Source of the DNA: Kuenenia sp039794105 | GTDB lineage: Bacteria > Planctomycetota > Brocadiia > Brocadiales > Brocadiaceae | Direction of reading: 5' to 3' | Length of the DNA: 64,000 nt | Assembly: GCF_039794105.1 (NCBI RefSeq) | Contig: NZ_JBDIWA010000017.1 | Span: 1-64,000, forward strand | In this document: positions 35,420-43,516 of the stretch, piece after piece | How positions within the stretch are numbered: position 1 is the stretch's first letter | How the letters are laid out: each line of letters opens with the position of its first letter | Position numbers and translations under genes: made by a program | The notes under the pieces: model-generated | Database searches by the model: none | Told to the model about the DNA's origin: nothing | The model's input: the letters and a program-made list of their open reading frames with translations, nothing else

Positions 35420-36364
35420 TTGGCTGAATTTTTTGTTGCAGAAAGGGGTAATTGCGAAAGTATGATAAAGGTTTGCGAAACGGGAAATGTTTTATTCGAA
35501 GATATGATCCTGATTCCTGAAGGTACGTTTTTGATGGGGAGTACAAAGGAAGACATAGAGAAATTATTGGAACAGGATAAAAGCATCGAAACGTACCGGT
35601 TAAATAATGAAATACCGCAAAGAGAGATTTTTTTGAGTGCTTATTATATTGATAAATACCCTGTCACCAATGCACAATTTTCTCAATTTATTGCAGCAAA
35701 CGGGTATAAAAAAAAGTTGTATTGGTCAGAAGCAGGATGGCAGTATATTATTGATTTCAATCCGCAGGGTAGTAATGACATAGACGCCATATTGCAAGGT
35801 GATAAAGATTGTCCGGCAGTAAATATTTCGTGGTATGAGGCGGAAGCATTTGCCAATTGGTCGGGGAAAAGGCTGCCTACTGAAGCGGAGTGGGAAAAAG
35901 CGGCCCGGGGCGCCGACGGAAGAATATACCCATGGGGAAATGATTTTGACAAAACACGTCTGAATTGCGCCGAAGCAAAAATTGAAAAATCAACCCCGGT
36001 GACACAATATCCACAAGGACAAAGCGTTTACGGATGTTTTGATATGGCGGGAAACGTTTGGGAATGGACTAAGGATTGGTATGATAGTCAATACTACCAT
36101 AATGCTCCGGATAAAAACCCTCAAGGGCCTGATGTCCCTGAAGAAAAGCCTTATTCCGGAAGACCGGAAGAGGTAGGCGTTTCTATTTATGAATTGAAAC
36201 CCTCCCTCAGTAAAACGCTCACCACCTGCAAGGTCATTCGCGGCGGTTCCTGGAATGGGTCAGGTATTGTGCATATTCGTTGCGCAAACAGGGATTATGA
36301 TGAGCCTTCATTTAAAAGCGACATCATAGGGTTTCGCTGTGCTAAATCAATTGTAACAATTTAG
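35420..36364 (+). CDS. SUMF1/formylglycine-generating-enzyme-like protein
   Basis: This C-type-lectin-like SUMF1 domain protein is related to enzymes that form formylglycine in sulfatases or sulfoxides such as ergothioneine and to regulatory homologues. Motifs: LIPEGTFLMGS (about 31-41), YYIDKYPVTNAQFSQFI, RLPTEAEWEKAARG (about 152-165), GNVWEWTKDWYD (about 213-224) and RGGSWN near the end. No signal peptide is visible. TTG 35420 follows GAAAGAAGG; ATG 35462 is an alternative start. The stop codon lies in a dispersed repeat. Confidence 0.88.
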   Translation: MAEFFVAERGNCESMIKVCETGNVLFEDMILIPEGTFLMGSTKEDIEKLLEQDKSIETYRLNNEIPQREIFLSAYYIDKYPVTNAQFSQFIAANGYKKKLYWSEAGWQYIIDFNPQGSNDIDAILQGDKDCPAVNISWYEAEAFANWSGKRLPTEAEWEKAARGADGRIYPWGNDFDKTRLNCAEAKIEKSTPVTQYPQGQSVYGCFDMAGNVWEWTKDWYDSQYYHNAPDKNPQGPDVPEEKPYSGRPEEVGVSIYELKPSLSKTLTTCKVIRGGSWNGSGIVHIRCANRDYDEPSFKSDIIGFRCAKSIVTI

Positions 36365-36390
36365 TTTTTTGAAAAACACCGTGAAAAACT
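36353..36390. repeat. dispersed repeat end overlapping SUMF1 stop
   Basis: It begins GTAACAATTTAGTTTTTTGA and runs on into a segment AAAACACCGTGAAAA. The same sequence in reverse orientation is at 39318-39355, and the outer ends of copies at 17152, 33640 and 60803 match its first half. The TAG stop of the SUMF1 gene is inside it. Confidence 0.7.
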
Positions 36391-36412
36391 CCATTAGTAT
36401 CTTTTTTAAAAT

Positions 36413-36485
36413 TAATATTCAATTCTCAATGTTCAATTCTCAAATTGTTGCTCATTTGCCTCTATTCTTTTACATTGAACATTTG
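36413..36485. repeat. ATTGAAC-type short repeat block
   Basis: Left half TTCAATGTTCAATTCTCAAA and right half ending TTTTACATTGAACATT flank a short centre TTGCTCATTTGCCTCTATTC. The same composite is at 39196-39293 and 47745-47845. It is intergenic, between convergent genes. Confidence 0.75.
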
Positions 36486-36556
36486 ACCAAGGCTTCGGAA
36501 CTTGGGGAAAATTAAAATATTACAATCAATTGAATAATCCCATTCCATAAAAATAG

Positions 36557-37579
36557 TTATCCAGCCTTCAATCGAACACCTAAACCATCTCTTTCCGGCA
36601 AGGATAACCGTCCTTTCTCAAAATGTACTCCTTCATACGGATCATTTGAAACAAGCAGGTTTCCATCTAGATCAATATAGTCTGCCAACGACATTAAATG
36701 GGCTGCCGCGGTAATAGACACAGAACTCTCTATATTGCAGCCTATCATAACTTTGAGTCCATGGGCCCTCGCGGTATGAATCATACGCAGCGCTTCCCGA
36801 ATGCCGCCGCATTTCATCAGCTTTATATTAATTCCGTCCACCACACCCGCCAATCGCGGTATGTCTTTTGAATCTACCGCTTCTTCGTCGGCAAAAATGG
36901 GAATTTTTACTTTGTCTTTAATATGCGCCAGTGCCTCAAAATCGCCAACAGGAAAAGGCTGTTCCACCAATTCAACGCCAAGCTCTTCCATACGATGCAA
37001 CCTTTTGATTGCCCCTTCTTTGTTCCATCCGGTATTAGCGTCCACACGAAAAACCGCCCGGGTTATTTTACGCAGCTCTTCAAGGATTTCTATATCATTA
37101 TCACAACCAACTTTTATTTTCAAGACGGGAAGGTCCTTAACCTCTTCAATCTTTTCACACATCTTTTCCATCGTGTCCATGCCTATTGTAAAGGAGGTAG
37201 CCATTGTGTGATGAAGGTTTAACCCTAATAATGCGGAGAGAGGTATTTTAAGTATTTTACATACAAGATCATGGAGGGCTATGTCAATTGCAGCGCGTGC
37301 CGCCGCGTTCGCTGGAAAATGTTTTTTTAACTGATTGGTAATATCTTCAATATGAAAAATGTCGCTGTTTTTCAATAAGCCGGCGAATTGGCGAAACGCT
37401 TCCACAACACCTGTTGAATTCTCTTTGAAAAAAAGAGACGGAGCCGCTTCCCCAATGCCCGAAACGCCGCCTTCTTCTGTTAAAGAAACAATGACGTTGC
37501 TCTGGGAGTCTTTTGCTCCCCTTGAAATCTTGAATGTGTGTTTTAGTTCCAGGTCTAACGGCTGAAAAGAAATGTTCAT
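36557..37579 (-). CDS. enolase-superfamily epimerase, DgcA/dipeptide epimerase-like
   Basis: This 340-residue enolase-superfamily enzyme has the muconate-lactonizing-type barrel. Catalytic LKIKVG (Lys pair, about 153-158), metal ligands in FRVDANTGWN (about 176-185), VEQPF (about 202-206) and ADEEA (about 227-231), and a second base Lys in NIKLMKCGG. Relatives are L-Ala-D/L-Glu epimerases; DgcA is the N-acetyl-D-glutamate racemase relative. It overlaps the end of the DUF1611/DgcN-like gene by four bases (ATGA), which favours the DgcA role in D-glutamate use. Confidence 0.85.
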   Translation of the reverse strand: MNISFQPLDLELKHTFKISRGAKDSQSNVIVSLTEEGGVSGIGEAAPSLFFKENSTGVVEAFRQFAGLLKNSDIFHIEDITNQLKKHFPANAAARAAIDIALHDLVCKILKIPLSALLGLNLHHTMATSFTIGMDTMEKMCEKIEEVKDLPVLKIKVGCDNDIEILEELRKITRAVFRVDANTGWNKEGAIKRLHRMEELGVELVEQPFPVGDFEALAHIKDKVKIPIFADEEAVDSKDIPRLAGVVDGINIKLMKCGGIREALRMIHTARAHGLKVMIGCNIESSVSITAAAHLMSLADYIDLDGNLLVSNDPYEGVHFEKGRLSLPERDGLGVRLKAG

Positions 37580-38622
37580 GGTAAGAGGAGCTGAATGACC
37601 TCTAAAAATTTGTCAACGCCAAATCTAATGGGGTCGGTAGCCGGCAGTTTTATTTCCCGTTCTGTTTTTTCTATTTCCCGCAATGCTTCTTCATCAGACA
37701 TGCCATAGCAATTAAGCGATATACCGAGTACCTTGCAGGATTGAAACGGTTGCACCAGTTTTTCGTAAAGTTCAATGATATGCTGAATAGGCAAAATAGG
37801 AAAGTTTTCAAAATGACGTAGTGTTTTGCGGGTTGGCTGATGACACATAATAATACCCTGCGGAAGCGCACCATGCAGCAAACCTACATTTACACCGGAA
37901 TATGCAGGATGTATTACCGCGCCTTGTCCTTCAATGCACAAGAGATTGTATTGAGCGCGGTCAAGAATGAGTTTTTCTGTTGCACCGGAGATAAAATCAG
38001 ACAGGACATGATCTATGGCGATTCCGCTTCCTTCAATAAGAATACCTGTTTGTCCGGTTGCAACAAAACAGGCGTCGATATCCCGTTTTTTTGCGGCATT
38101 TGCAATCTCTATAGCGGTAACCATCTTGCCAATGTTGCAATCCGTGCCAACAGTAAGCACCCGAAATGCCTTTACCTCTTTTGCCTTTCCCGTGCCAATG
38201 GGTAATTTTTCAGGGGGTTTTCGAACGTCATAAATGTTCAACTGATTCTCTTGTGCAAGTTTGCTAAACTCAAGGTCATCACTGATGTAGGTATGAAGCC
38301 CGCTGATAACATTGAGTTTATTTTGCAGGGCGTCTCTGATATGTACCTGCCATTCAATAGGCAATACTCCACCCAAAGGAGCAATTCCAATAAGGAGTGA
38401 ATCAGGTTTGAGGTGCAATGTTTCCTTAACCGTACTGAAAATCGGGATATCTTTTCCTATCCCAATGATTGACTCAAGATCTTTTCCGGCATTATAGAGA
38501 TCTATGATGGCAACGACGTCATCTTTGCAATATCGAACAATGCTGACGGCAGTCTTTGCACTATGGATATCAAGTTTTCCCTCTGTTAAAATAACAAGAC
38601 GGCGTTTTGATGTAGAAATCAT
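37576..38622 (-). CDS. DUF1611 protein, DgcN-like N-acetyltransferase
   Basis: This 348-residue DUF1611 family protein has an N-terminal Rossmann-like part (about 1-130) and a C-terminal P-loop-like domain with GTDCNIGKM (about 157-165), TGQTGILIEG and LCIEGQGAVIHPAY. DgcN, a DUF1611 member, was described as a D-glutamate N-acetyltransferase acting with the racemase DgcA. Here the DgcA-like gene is translationally coupled behind it. The pair could recycle D-glutamate from peptidoglycan. This is strong by context, unproven here. Confidence 0.8.
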   Translation of the reverse strand: MISTSKRRLVILTEGKLDIHSAKTAVSIVRYCKDDVVAIIDLYNAGKDLESIIGIGKDIPIFSTVKETLHLKPDSLLIGIAPLGGVLPIEWQVHIRDALQNKLNVISGLHTYISDDLEFSKLAQENQLNIYDVRKPPEKLPIGTGKAKEVKAFRVLTVGTDCNIGKMVTAIEIANAAKKRDIDACFVATGQTGILIEGSGIAIDHVLSDFISGATEKLILDRAQYNLLCIEGQGAVIHPAYSGVNVGLLHGALPQGIIMCHQPTRKTLRHFENFPILPIQHIIELYEKLVQPFQSCKVLGISLNCYGMSDEEALREIEKTEREIKLPATDPIRFGVDKFLEVIQLLLP

Positions 38623-38630
38623 TGGGAAGG

Positions 38631-39071
38631 TTATTTTTTGCTCTTCTTTTCTTTAATTGTTCTCTGGAGTTTTTGTTTGGAAAATCCCTTATACTTACGA
38701 ATGCTTTCGGCATATTCCCGTGCATTTAACAACTCATCAAAAATGTGAACATCTTCTGTCCTAAACTTTATCAACCAACCACGAACGTAAGGATCATTGC
38801 TCAATATTTCCAAATCTTCATACAAACGCTCGTTAACAGCAACTACCTCAGCATTTATGGGGAGTATAATATCTATCAAATTATCCAGGGATTCTATTTC
38901 CCCAAAAGATATCCCCGAGAGAATTTCATCTCCCGACCGCGGAAGGTCTAAAAATAAAAGCTTGCCCAAATCTTTAATAAAAAAATCTGTGAGACCAAAG
39001 GTAATTGATTTTTTGTTACCCAAAAACCATCCATGATCCACAGAATATTTATACTGTTCAGGAATTTCCAT
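38631..39071 (-). CDS. GcvH-like protein without lipoylation lysine
   Basis: The 146 residues align over the whole length of glycine cleavage H protein: QYKYSVDHGW (6-15), FGLTDFFIKDLGKLLFLDLP (25-44), NAEVVAVNERL (about 72-82) and GWLIKF. The lipoyl-lysine motif ESVKA is replaced by ESLDN, with Asp63 where the modified Lys should be; the codon is GAT. It therefore cannot carry a lipoyl arm at the normal place. ATG 39071 is chosen over an upstream GTG. A Lys-rich tail follows residue 127. No gcvT or gcvP is nearby. It sits 8 bp before the DgcN-like gene on the same strand. Confidence 0.8.
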   Translation of the reverse strand: MEIPEQYKYSVDHGWFLGNKKSITFGLTDFFIKDLGKLLFLDLPRSGDEILSGISFGEIESLDNLIDIILPINAEVVAVNERLYEDLEILSNDPYVRGWLIKFRTEDVHIFDELLNAREYAESIRKYKGFSKQKLQRTIKEKKSKK

Positions 39072-39195
39072 AAAACCATACCCCACAATAAATTATAACT
39101 CACCAAGGCACAGGCAAAATGTTAACACAAGGGGTAAAGGTTGTCAAGGACATTCATTTGTAGCACTAAGGGACATAGAAAAATTGTCGGGAAAA

Positions 39196-39293
39196 ATGTT
39201 CAATATTCAATGTTCAATGTTCAATTCTCAAATTATTGCTCATTTGTCTCTATTCTTTTACATTGAACATTGAACATTGAACATTGAACATTA
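39196..39293. repeat. ATTGAAC-type short repeat block
   Basis: A left array of TTCAATGT-like units, the centre TTGCTCATTTGTCTCTATTC, and a right array of about five CATTGAA units as reverse complement form one large imperfect inverted repeat. It shares the centre with the blocks at 36413 and 47745. It occupies most of the 400-bp gap before mltA with no gene visible. Confidence 0.8.
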
Positions 39294-39317
39294 ATTTTCA
39301 AAAAGGTTCTAAACAGT

Positions 39318-39355
39318 GCTTTTCGCGGTGTTTTTCCAAAAATCTAAATTGTTAC
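39318..39355. repeat. dispersed repeat end, reverse copy
   Basis: The reverse complement begins GTAACAATTTAGATTTTTGG and continues into AAAACACCGCGAAAA, matching the copy at 36353-36390. It lies directly beside the ATTGAAC block. Confidence 0.65.
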
Positions 39356-39473
39356 GAAGAATTTAATATACCTGTAATTGTCATTTCTACCAAAGTGAGA
39401 ATTCCTATGATTCTTCAATCCTCAATCCTCAATCGGCAATTTGCCGACTGCTTACTATCAAATGCTAAGGAAC

Positions 39474-40619
39474 TCAACGTTTTAATAAATAATAAAGCCT
39501 TCCGTAGGTATTCAAACTACCCGCATCCGACATTGCCCGCTCCCCGATTCCAAAATAAATATCCGCCCGGGCAGCAGTCTGTATGGCGCTTCCTGTATCC
39601 TGGTCCGACACAAAAAAAAGCTTTTCCACCACATTTTTTTTAGTAAACCAGCCCGTTTTTTTTGCCTTCCTCGATTCTAAGACTACAAATGCCAAACCGC
39701 CGGCAGGAAACAGTTTCTTATCCGTAGCAATACTCCTCATTGGGGTAACAGGCACGCCAATACACCCATGAGGCACTGCATGATTTACCACTTCAAAGAA
39801 AATAAAACGGTCATTTTTATTAATATAAAAATCCAGCTCGCCGGGATGCCGGTCGAAATAACTTATGAGTTCAGATAGCGTTAGTTCTTCTTCGGGTATT
39901 TTTCCATCTAAAATCAACTGCTGACCGATACTGGTGTATTCATGTCCGGAATCAGCGGCATATCCTATATAAAGCTTATTGCCCGATATAAGATCAATTT
40001 GCGCTGATCCCTGAACATGGATAAGGTAGGCGTCCAATTTCGATTTAAGATAGACAATCTCATTTCCTTTTAAGAGATTATTTTCCTGAATCTCTTCTCT
40101 TTTAAAGTAGGGTTTTCTGAAATCAGCAGGTTTTTTGTAAAGAGGATATTTAAATTCACTATCCGCGGTAAGACTCCCCTGATAAATTGGCGTCCCATAG
40201 CCAGTATAGTGCACTTGCCCGTAAAATTTCTTGCCAACTGCCTGAAAGACTCTGAAATGTTCCGCTATAAACGCATTAAGTTCTGCGTCATTGTTACAAT
40301 GTACAACACCATTGCGAAAATATTCCAGGGTTTCCTTCAGTTTTTCATGAGAAAAATCCTTCATACGAAATCCATATTTATTGGATTTTGACATGGCAAA
40401 ATACCTGAGGCTATGGTCTATCGACAGTAAAAGAGAGTTTTTATCATAATCGTCCCTGAAATAAGGAAATTGCCTTGGGTCTTTGATTTCCACCAGGCCG
40501 CTGCCGGATTCTTCCGGAATAAGCAACGCTCTTTTCTGCGTCGCACAACCAAAATTAACCCCTGTTAATACAAGGACAATTACAATGCCGGTGTAAAAAT
40601 GATTCAGGCGCCATTTCAT
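39474..40619 (-). CDS. mltA: membrane-bound lytic murein transglycosylase A
   Basis: This outer-membrane lipoprotein cleaves peptidoglycan glycan strands. The 381 residues have a lipoprotein signal (hydrophobic 11-23, Cys25 in VNFGCAT), the MltA domain (about 145-290; AYLIHVQGSAQIDL, YAADSGHEYTSIGQ) and the C-terminal 3D domain with FVSDQDTGSAIQTAARADIY (about 334-353), which holds the catalytic Asp. It needs Lgt, present at 10826. It overlaps no neighbour. Confidence 0.92.
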   Translation of the reverse strand: MKWRLNHFYTGIVIVLVLTGVNFGCATQKRALLIPEESGSGLVEIKDPRQFPYFRDDYDKNSLLLSIDHSLRYFAMSKSNKYGFRMKDFSHEKLKETLEYFRNGVVHCNNDAELNAFIAEHFRVFQAVGKKFYGQVHYTGYGTPIYQGSLTADSEFKYPLYKKPADFRKPYFKREEIQENNLLKGNEIVYLKSKLDAYLIHVQGSAQIDLISGNKLYIGYAADSGHEYTSIGQQLILDGKIPEEELTLSELISYFDRHPGELDFYINKNDRFIFFEVVNHAVPHGCIGVPVTPMRSIATDKKLFPAGGLAFVVLESRKAKKTGWFTKKNVVEKLFFVSDQDTGSAIQTAARADIYFGIGERAMSDAGSLNTYGRLYYLLKR

Positions 40620-40701
40620 AATGAATTTCCCTTTTCTTCAAAATAATAATATGTCAAATTAAATTTTTAGTAACAGTTCATTCCGATTGCAAGTTGATTC
40701 T

Positions 40702-40806
40702 CTCAATTATTCCATATTCCTTGTTCGATATTCGACTGCCAACTGTTCAGTCAGCAATCCACAGTCCACAGTCTGCAATTTGCCTACGGTAGATTGTAGA
40801 CTGCCG
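40702..40806. repeat. short-repeat-rich intergenic stretch
   Basis: It contains CATATTCCTTGTTCGATATT (also seen reversed at the end of the kinase gene near 46100), then CAGTCCACAGTCTGCAATTT and GTAGATTGTAGACTGCCGAC. These are units shared with 54740-54850. The full gap 40620-41013 holds no gene that I can see. Confidence 0.6.
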
Positions 40807-41013
40807 ACTTCGATTTGGACTCCACGTAAAAAAATATCAAAAACAACTTAGCACTTATGGGAATTGAGGGGGTTGTTCTACACACCATGGGATCTATTAC
40901 AATTTTTTATCGATAAAAGCTCCTCCACCATTTTCCAACAGACAAGTATTCTATATGACTATAAAAGATAATCAAAGGAAATATTGGACAAAATGGTATC
41001 TTTTGAAGCGCTT

Positions 41014-41928
41014 CTATTTGTCGAAAAAATCCTGTTTGACATTAAAATTTATTTTGATAACAGGACGCAGATAAACAAACCAAAACATGATACCCACCAG
41101 AATAACCCCGCCCACAATATTCCCAAGGGTAACCGGTATAAGGTTATTCACAAAAAATCCCTTCCACGTTAAAAGTGAAAGGTCTATGGGCTTTCCCGCC
41201 ATCTTTTCAGCAGCAGCAACAACTACCGGTTGCTTTGACAAGAAAATACCCATCGGGATAAAATACATATTTGCAACACAGTGTTCAAAACCGCTGGCAA
41301 CAAAACCCCCTATGGGAAAGAGAATCGATAATATCTTATCAGCAGAACTCCTCCCGCTAAAACAGAGCCAGACAGCAAGGCATACCATAGCATTGCAAAG
41401 TACACCCCGCGCCAATGCAAATTTAAAAGACAAATTCACCTTTGTATTTGCAATAAGCAAGGCCTTTGCACCAACCATATGGTTAAAAAATTCCCATTGA
41501 TGGGTATTGTACATCAGGAATACCATCAATAAACTCCCCACAAAATTGCCGGAAAAGGATACTGTCCAGTTATTGGCCACTTCTATCGTAGTTACCCTCT
41601 TGCTGACATATCCCATGATAATAAGACAGTTGCCGGTAAAGAGCTCTGCGCCTCCAATAACAACAAGCATAAGACCGAGAGAAAACACTACTCCTGCAAT
41701 TATTGAAGTAATGCCAAAATGTAAAGTAGAATCGCTTATTACTAAAGTGGCAAATTGTGCACCAATCCCGATATAAAGCCCTGCCAAAACCCCCAGGGCA
41801 AAAGTCTGGGCGATACTCAATTTTGCTTTTACCAAAGCAATCTTGTCAATTTTGTCCGCAATTTGCGGCGGCGAATAGGCGTCAATATCTATTAGTTTAA
41901 CATGTTTTGCAATTTTACTTTCTGTCAC
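41014..41928 (-). CDS. formate/nitrite transporter (FNT), copy 1
   Basis: This 304-residue FocA/NirC family channel has six membrane helices. Typical parts are the amphipathic N-terminus (AYSPPQIADKIDKIALVKAK, about 18-37), FALGVLAGLYIGIGAQF (about 43-59), GAELFTGNCLI (about 99-109) and the pore segment GFEHCVANMYFIP (about 213-225) with its conserved His. In anammox bacteria these channels are thought to bring in nitrite, the substrate of the pathway. It lies 192 bp downstream of a second FNT gene. Confidence 0.92.
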   Translation of the reverse strand: MTESKIAKHVKLIDIDAYSPPQIADKIDKIALVKAKLSIAQTFALGVLAGLYIGIGAQFATLVISDSTLHFGITSIIAGVVFSLGLMLVVIGGAELFTGNCLIIMGYVSKRVTTIEVANNWTVSFSGNFVGSLLMVFLMYNTHQWEFFNHMVGAKALLIANTKVNLSFKFALARGVLCNAMVCLAVWLCFSGRSSADKILSILFPIGGFVASGFEHCVANMYFIPMGIFLSKQPVVVAAAEKMAGKPIDLSLLTWKGFFVNNLIPVTLGNIVGGVILVGIMFWFVYLRPVIKINFNVKQDFFDK

Positions 41929-42120
41929 CTTTTGCCTCCTTCCTTAACTATCGGGTAATTAACTTATTTTTTGACTAAATGTCTGTAACCGCCATTTAGA
42001 GCAGGCATCGCCTACCGGAAATTAGACTGTTACGAAGTATGAAGTACGTTTTTTTTAATCTGTGTAATCTGTGGTTTCTCTATTTACTATTTAAAATCCG
42101 AAATCGTAACTCTAATATAT

Positions 42121-43212
42121 TTAGGTTTTTAAAATATAATCCATAATACGTTTTAAACTAATTCTGTTCTCTTTTTTTGACGTCAGACGCAAATAAATAT
42201 ACCAGTACATTCCTGCAACCAGGACCATGCCTCCCACCAAATTTCCTAAAACCACCGGCATCAGATTGTCAACCATAAATCCCTTAAAAAACGTAAGGTT
42301 TGAAAGATCCACCCTGCCCTGAACCTCCATTATGGCTGCCAGGACGGAACTATTTCCTTTAAGAACGATACCCATCGGTACAAGCCACATATTCACTACA
42401 CAATGTTCAAACCCGCAGGCAATAAGGCAGGATATGGGCCACAACAGTGACAATATCTTATCCATATTGCTTCTCCCGCTGTAACATAACCAGATAGCCA
42501 GGCAAACCAGCATATTACAGAGAAGGCCTCTGAAAAAAGCGACGCCAAATGGCAGGTTTACCTTTTCGTTTGCTGCAAGCACAATCTTTGCTCCCAGGAG
42601 ATAATTGCTAAAAGCCCATTGCCCGGAATTATATATCCACAATACGAGCGTTAACGCCCCAATAAAATTGCCAATAAATGCAATAATCAAATTCCTGGTG
42701 AGGTCTCTGCCGGTAATCTTGCCAGCCATATATGACATCGCAATAAGGCAATTACCGGTAAAAAGCTCCGCTCCTGCAATGACAATAAGCACAAGCGCAA
42801 GGGTAAAGGCTACGCCTCCCAATAACTGATTCATGCCAAGGTTTGAGGTTGCAGAATGGGTCACCAGCATCGATAACTGCGCCCCCAATGCAATAAAAAC
42901 ACCTGCCAAAATGCTCAGGGCAAGCGTAGTGAGCGTGCTCATCTGTGTTTTTGCGATTCCAACCTGTCCCACCCTGTCAGCCATCTTGATTGGCGCATAA
43001 GCGTCAATCTCAATTACAGGAATTCCGTATACATTATTTACCCCTTTCTGCTGTTCCTCTTTTTCAAACACAGGTTTGTTTTCATCAGGATTTGTTTCGT
43101 GATGCTCATTTGCATTGTTGTTTTGACGTTCCGTGTCATTCGGGATGGATTCAGATTTGTTCATATTTTCACAATGCTCCTCATTCATATCATTTTTTGC
43201 ATGGTCAGACAC
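42121..43212 (-). CDS. formate/nitrite transporter (FNT), copy 2, extended N-terminus
   Basis: This 363-residue FNT channel shares the fold and motifs of its neighbour: GAELFTGNCLIAMSYMAGK (about 164-182) and GFEHCVVNMWLVPMG (about 274-288). The first 65 residues are a hydrophilic Asn/Glu-rich cytoplasmic extension that copy 1 lacks. GGAGG precedes the ATG. The two genes probably arose by tandem duplication, then diverged. It is divergent from the GlcF-like gene at 43517. Confidence 0.92.
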   Translation of the reverse strand: MSDHAKNDMNEEHCENMNKSESIPNDTERQNNNANEHHETNPDENKPVFEKEEQQKGVNNVYGIPVIEIDAYAPIKMADRVGQVGIAKTQMSTLTTLALSILAGVFIALGAQLSMLVTHSATSNLGMNQLLGGVAFTLALVLIVIAGAELFTGNCLIAMSYMAGKITGRDLTRNLIIAFIGNFIGALTLVLWIYNSGQWAFSNYLLGAKIVLAANEKVNLPFGVAFFRGLLCNMLVCLAIWLCYSGRSNMDKILSLLWPISCLIACGFEHCVVNMWLVPMGIVLKGNSSVLAAIMEVQGRVDLSNLTFFKGFMVDNLMPVVLGNLVGGMVLVAGMYWYIYLRLTSKKENRISLKRIMDYILKT

Positions 43213-43401
43213 AAATTGCCTCCTCTCTGTTTAAGAAATGTTTAGACAATAAAAATACTTTTCCCACGACAAGTGCAAGTTTAACATGATTTTTACAGAA
43301 TTCTACAAAAATTTATAAATATTAAATAATTTACCTATACTGTATTTGCGGCGTAAGAATAAAATGTCGCAGTAGTGCTAATGCCTGTTTTTTATAATTG
43401 A

Positions 43402-43429
43402 TTGCATATGAACAATTATGATTTATACT
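43402..43429 (+). promoter_or_regulatory. sigma-70-type promoter, candidate
   Basis: TTGCAT (43402-43407), a 16-base spacer and TATACT (43424-43429) lie in the gap between two divergent genes. The predicted start near 43436 gives an RNA of about 73 nt that ends at the terminator-like hairpin before the GlcF-like gene. The rest of the 304-bp gap shows no gene. Confidence 0.5.
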
Positions 43430-43472
43430 ATTGGCAACAGCATCGTATTGTTTTTAATACAACAGGGTCTGC

Positions 43473-43508
43473 AAAAGGGGAGGCGATATAAGCGTCTCCC
43501 CTTTTTTT
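43473..43508 (+). terminator. intrinsic terminator just before GlcF-like start
   Basis: A 9-bp stem (GGGGAGGCG at 43477-43485, CGTCTCCCC at 43493-43501, one G-T pair) has a 7-base loop and a T run at 43502-43508. It ends only 8 bp before the ATG of the next gene, so it may be an attenuator or the end of a small RNA. A smaller hairpin GTATT/AATAC at 43445-43460 precedes it. Confidence 0.75.
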
Positions 43509-43516
43509 GAATAACC

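Noticed and set aside
39196..39293. Repeated CATTGAA units resembling a CRISPR array
   Set aside because: Units are about 10 bp, contiguous, without spacers and partly inverted; no cas genes are present.
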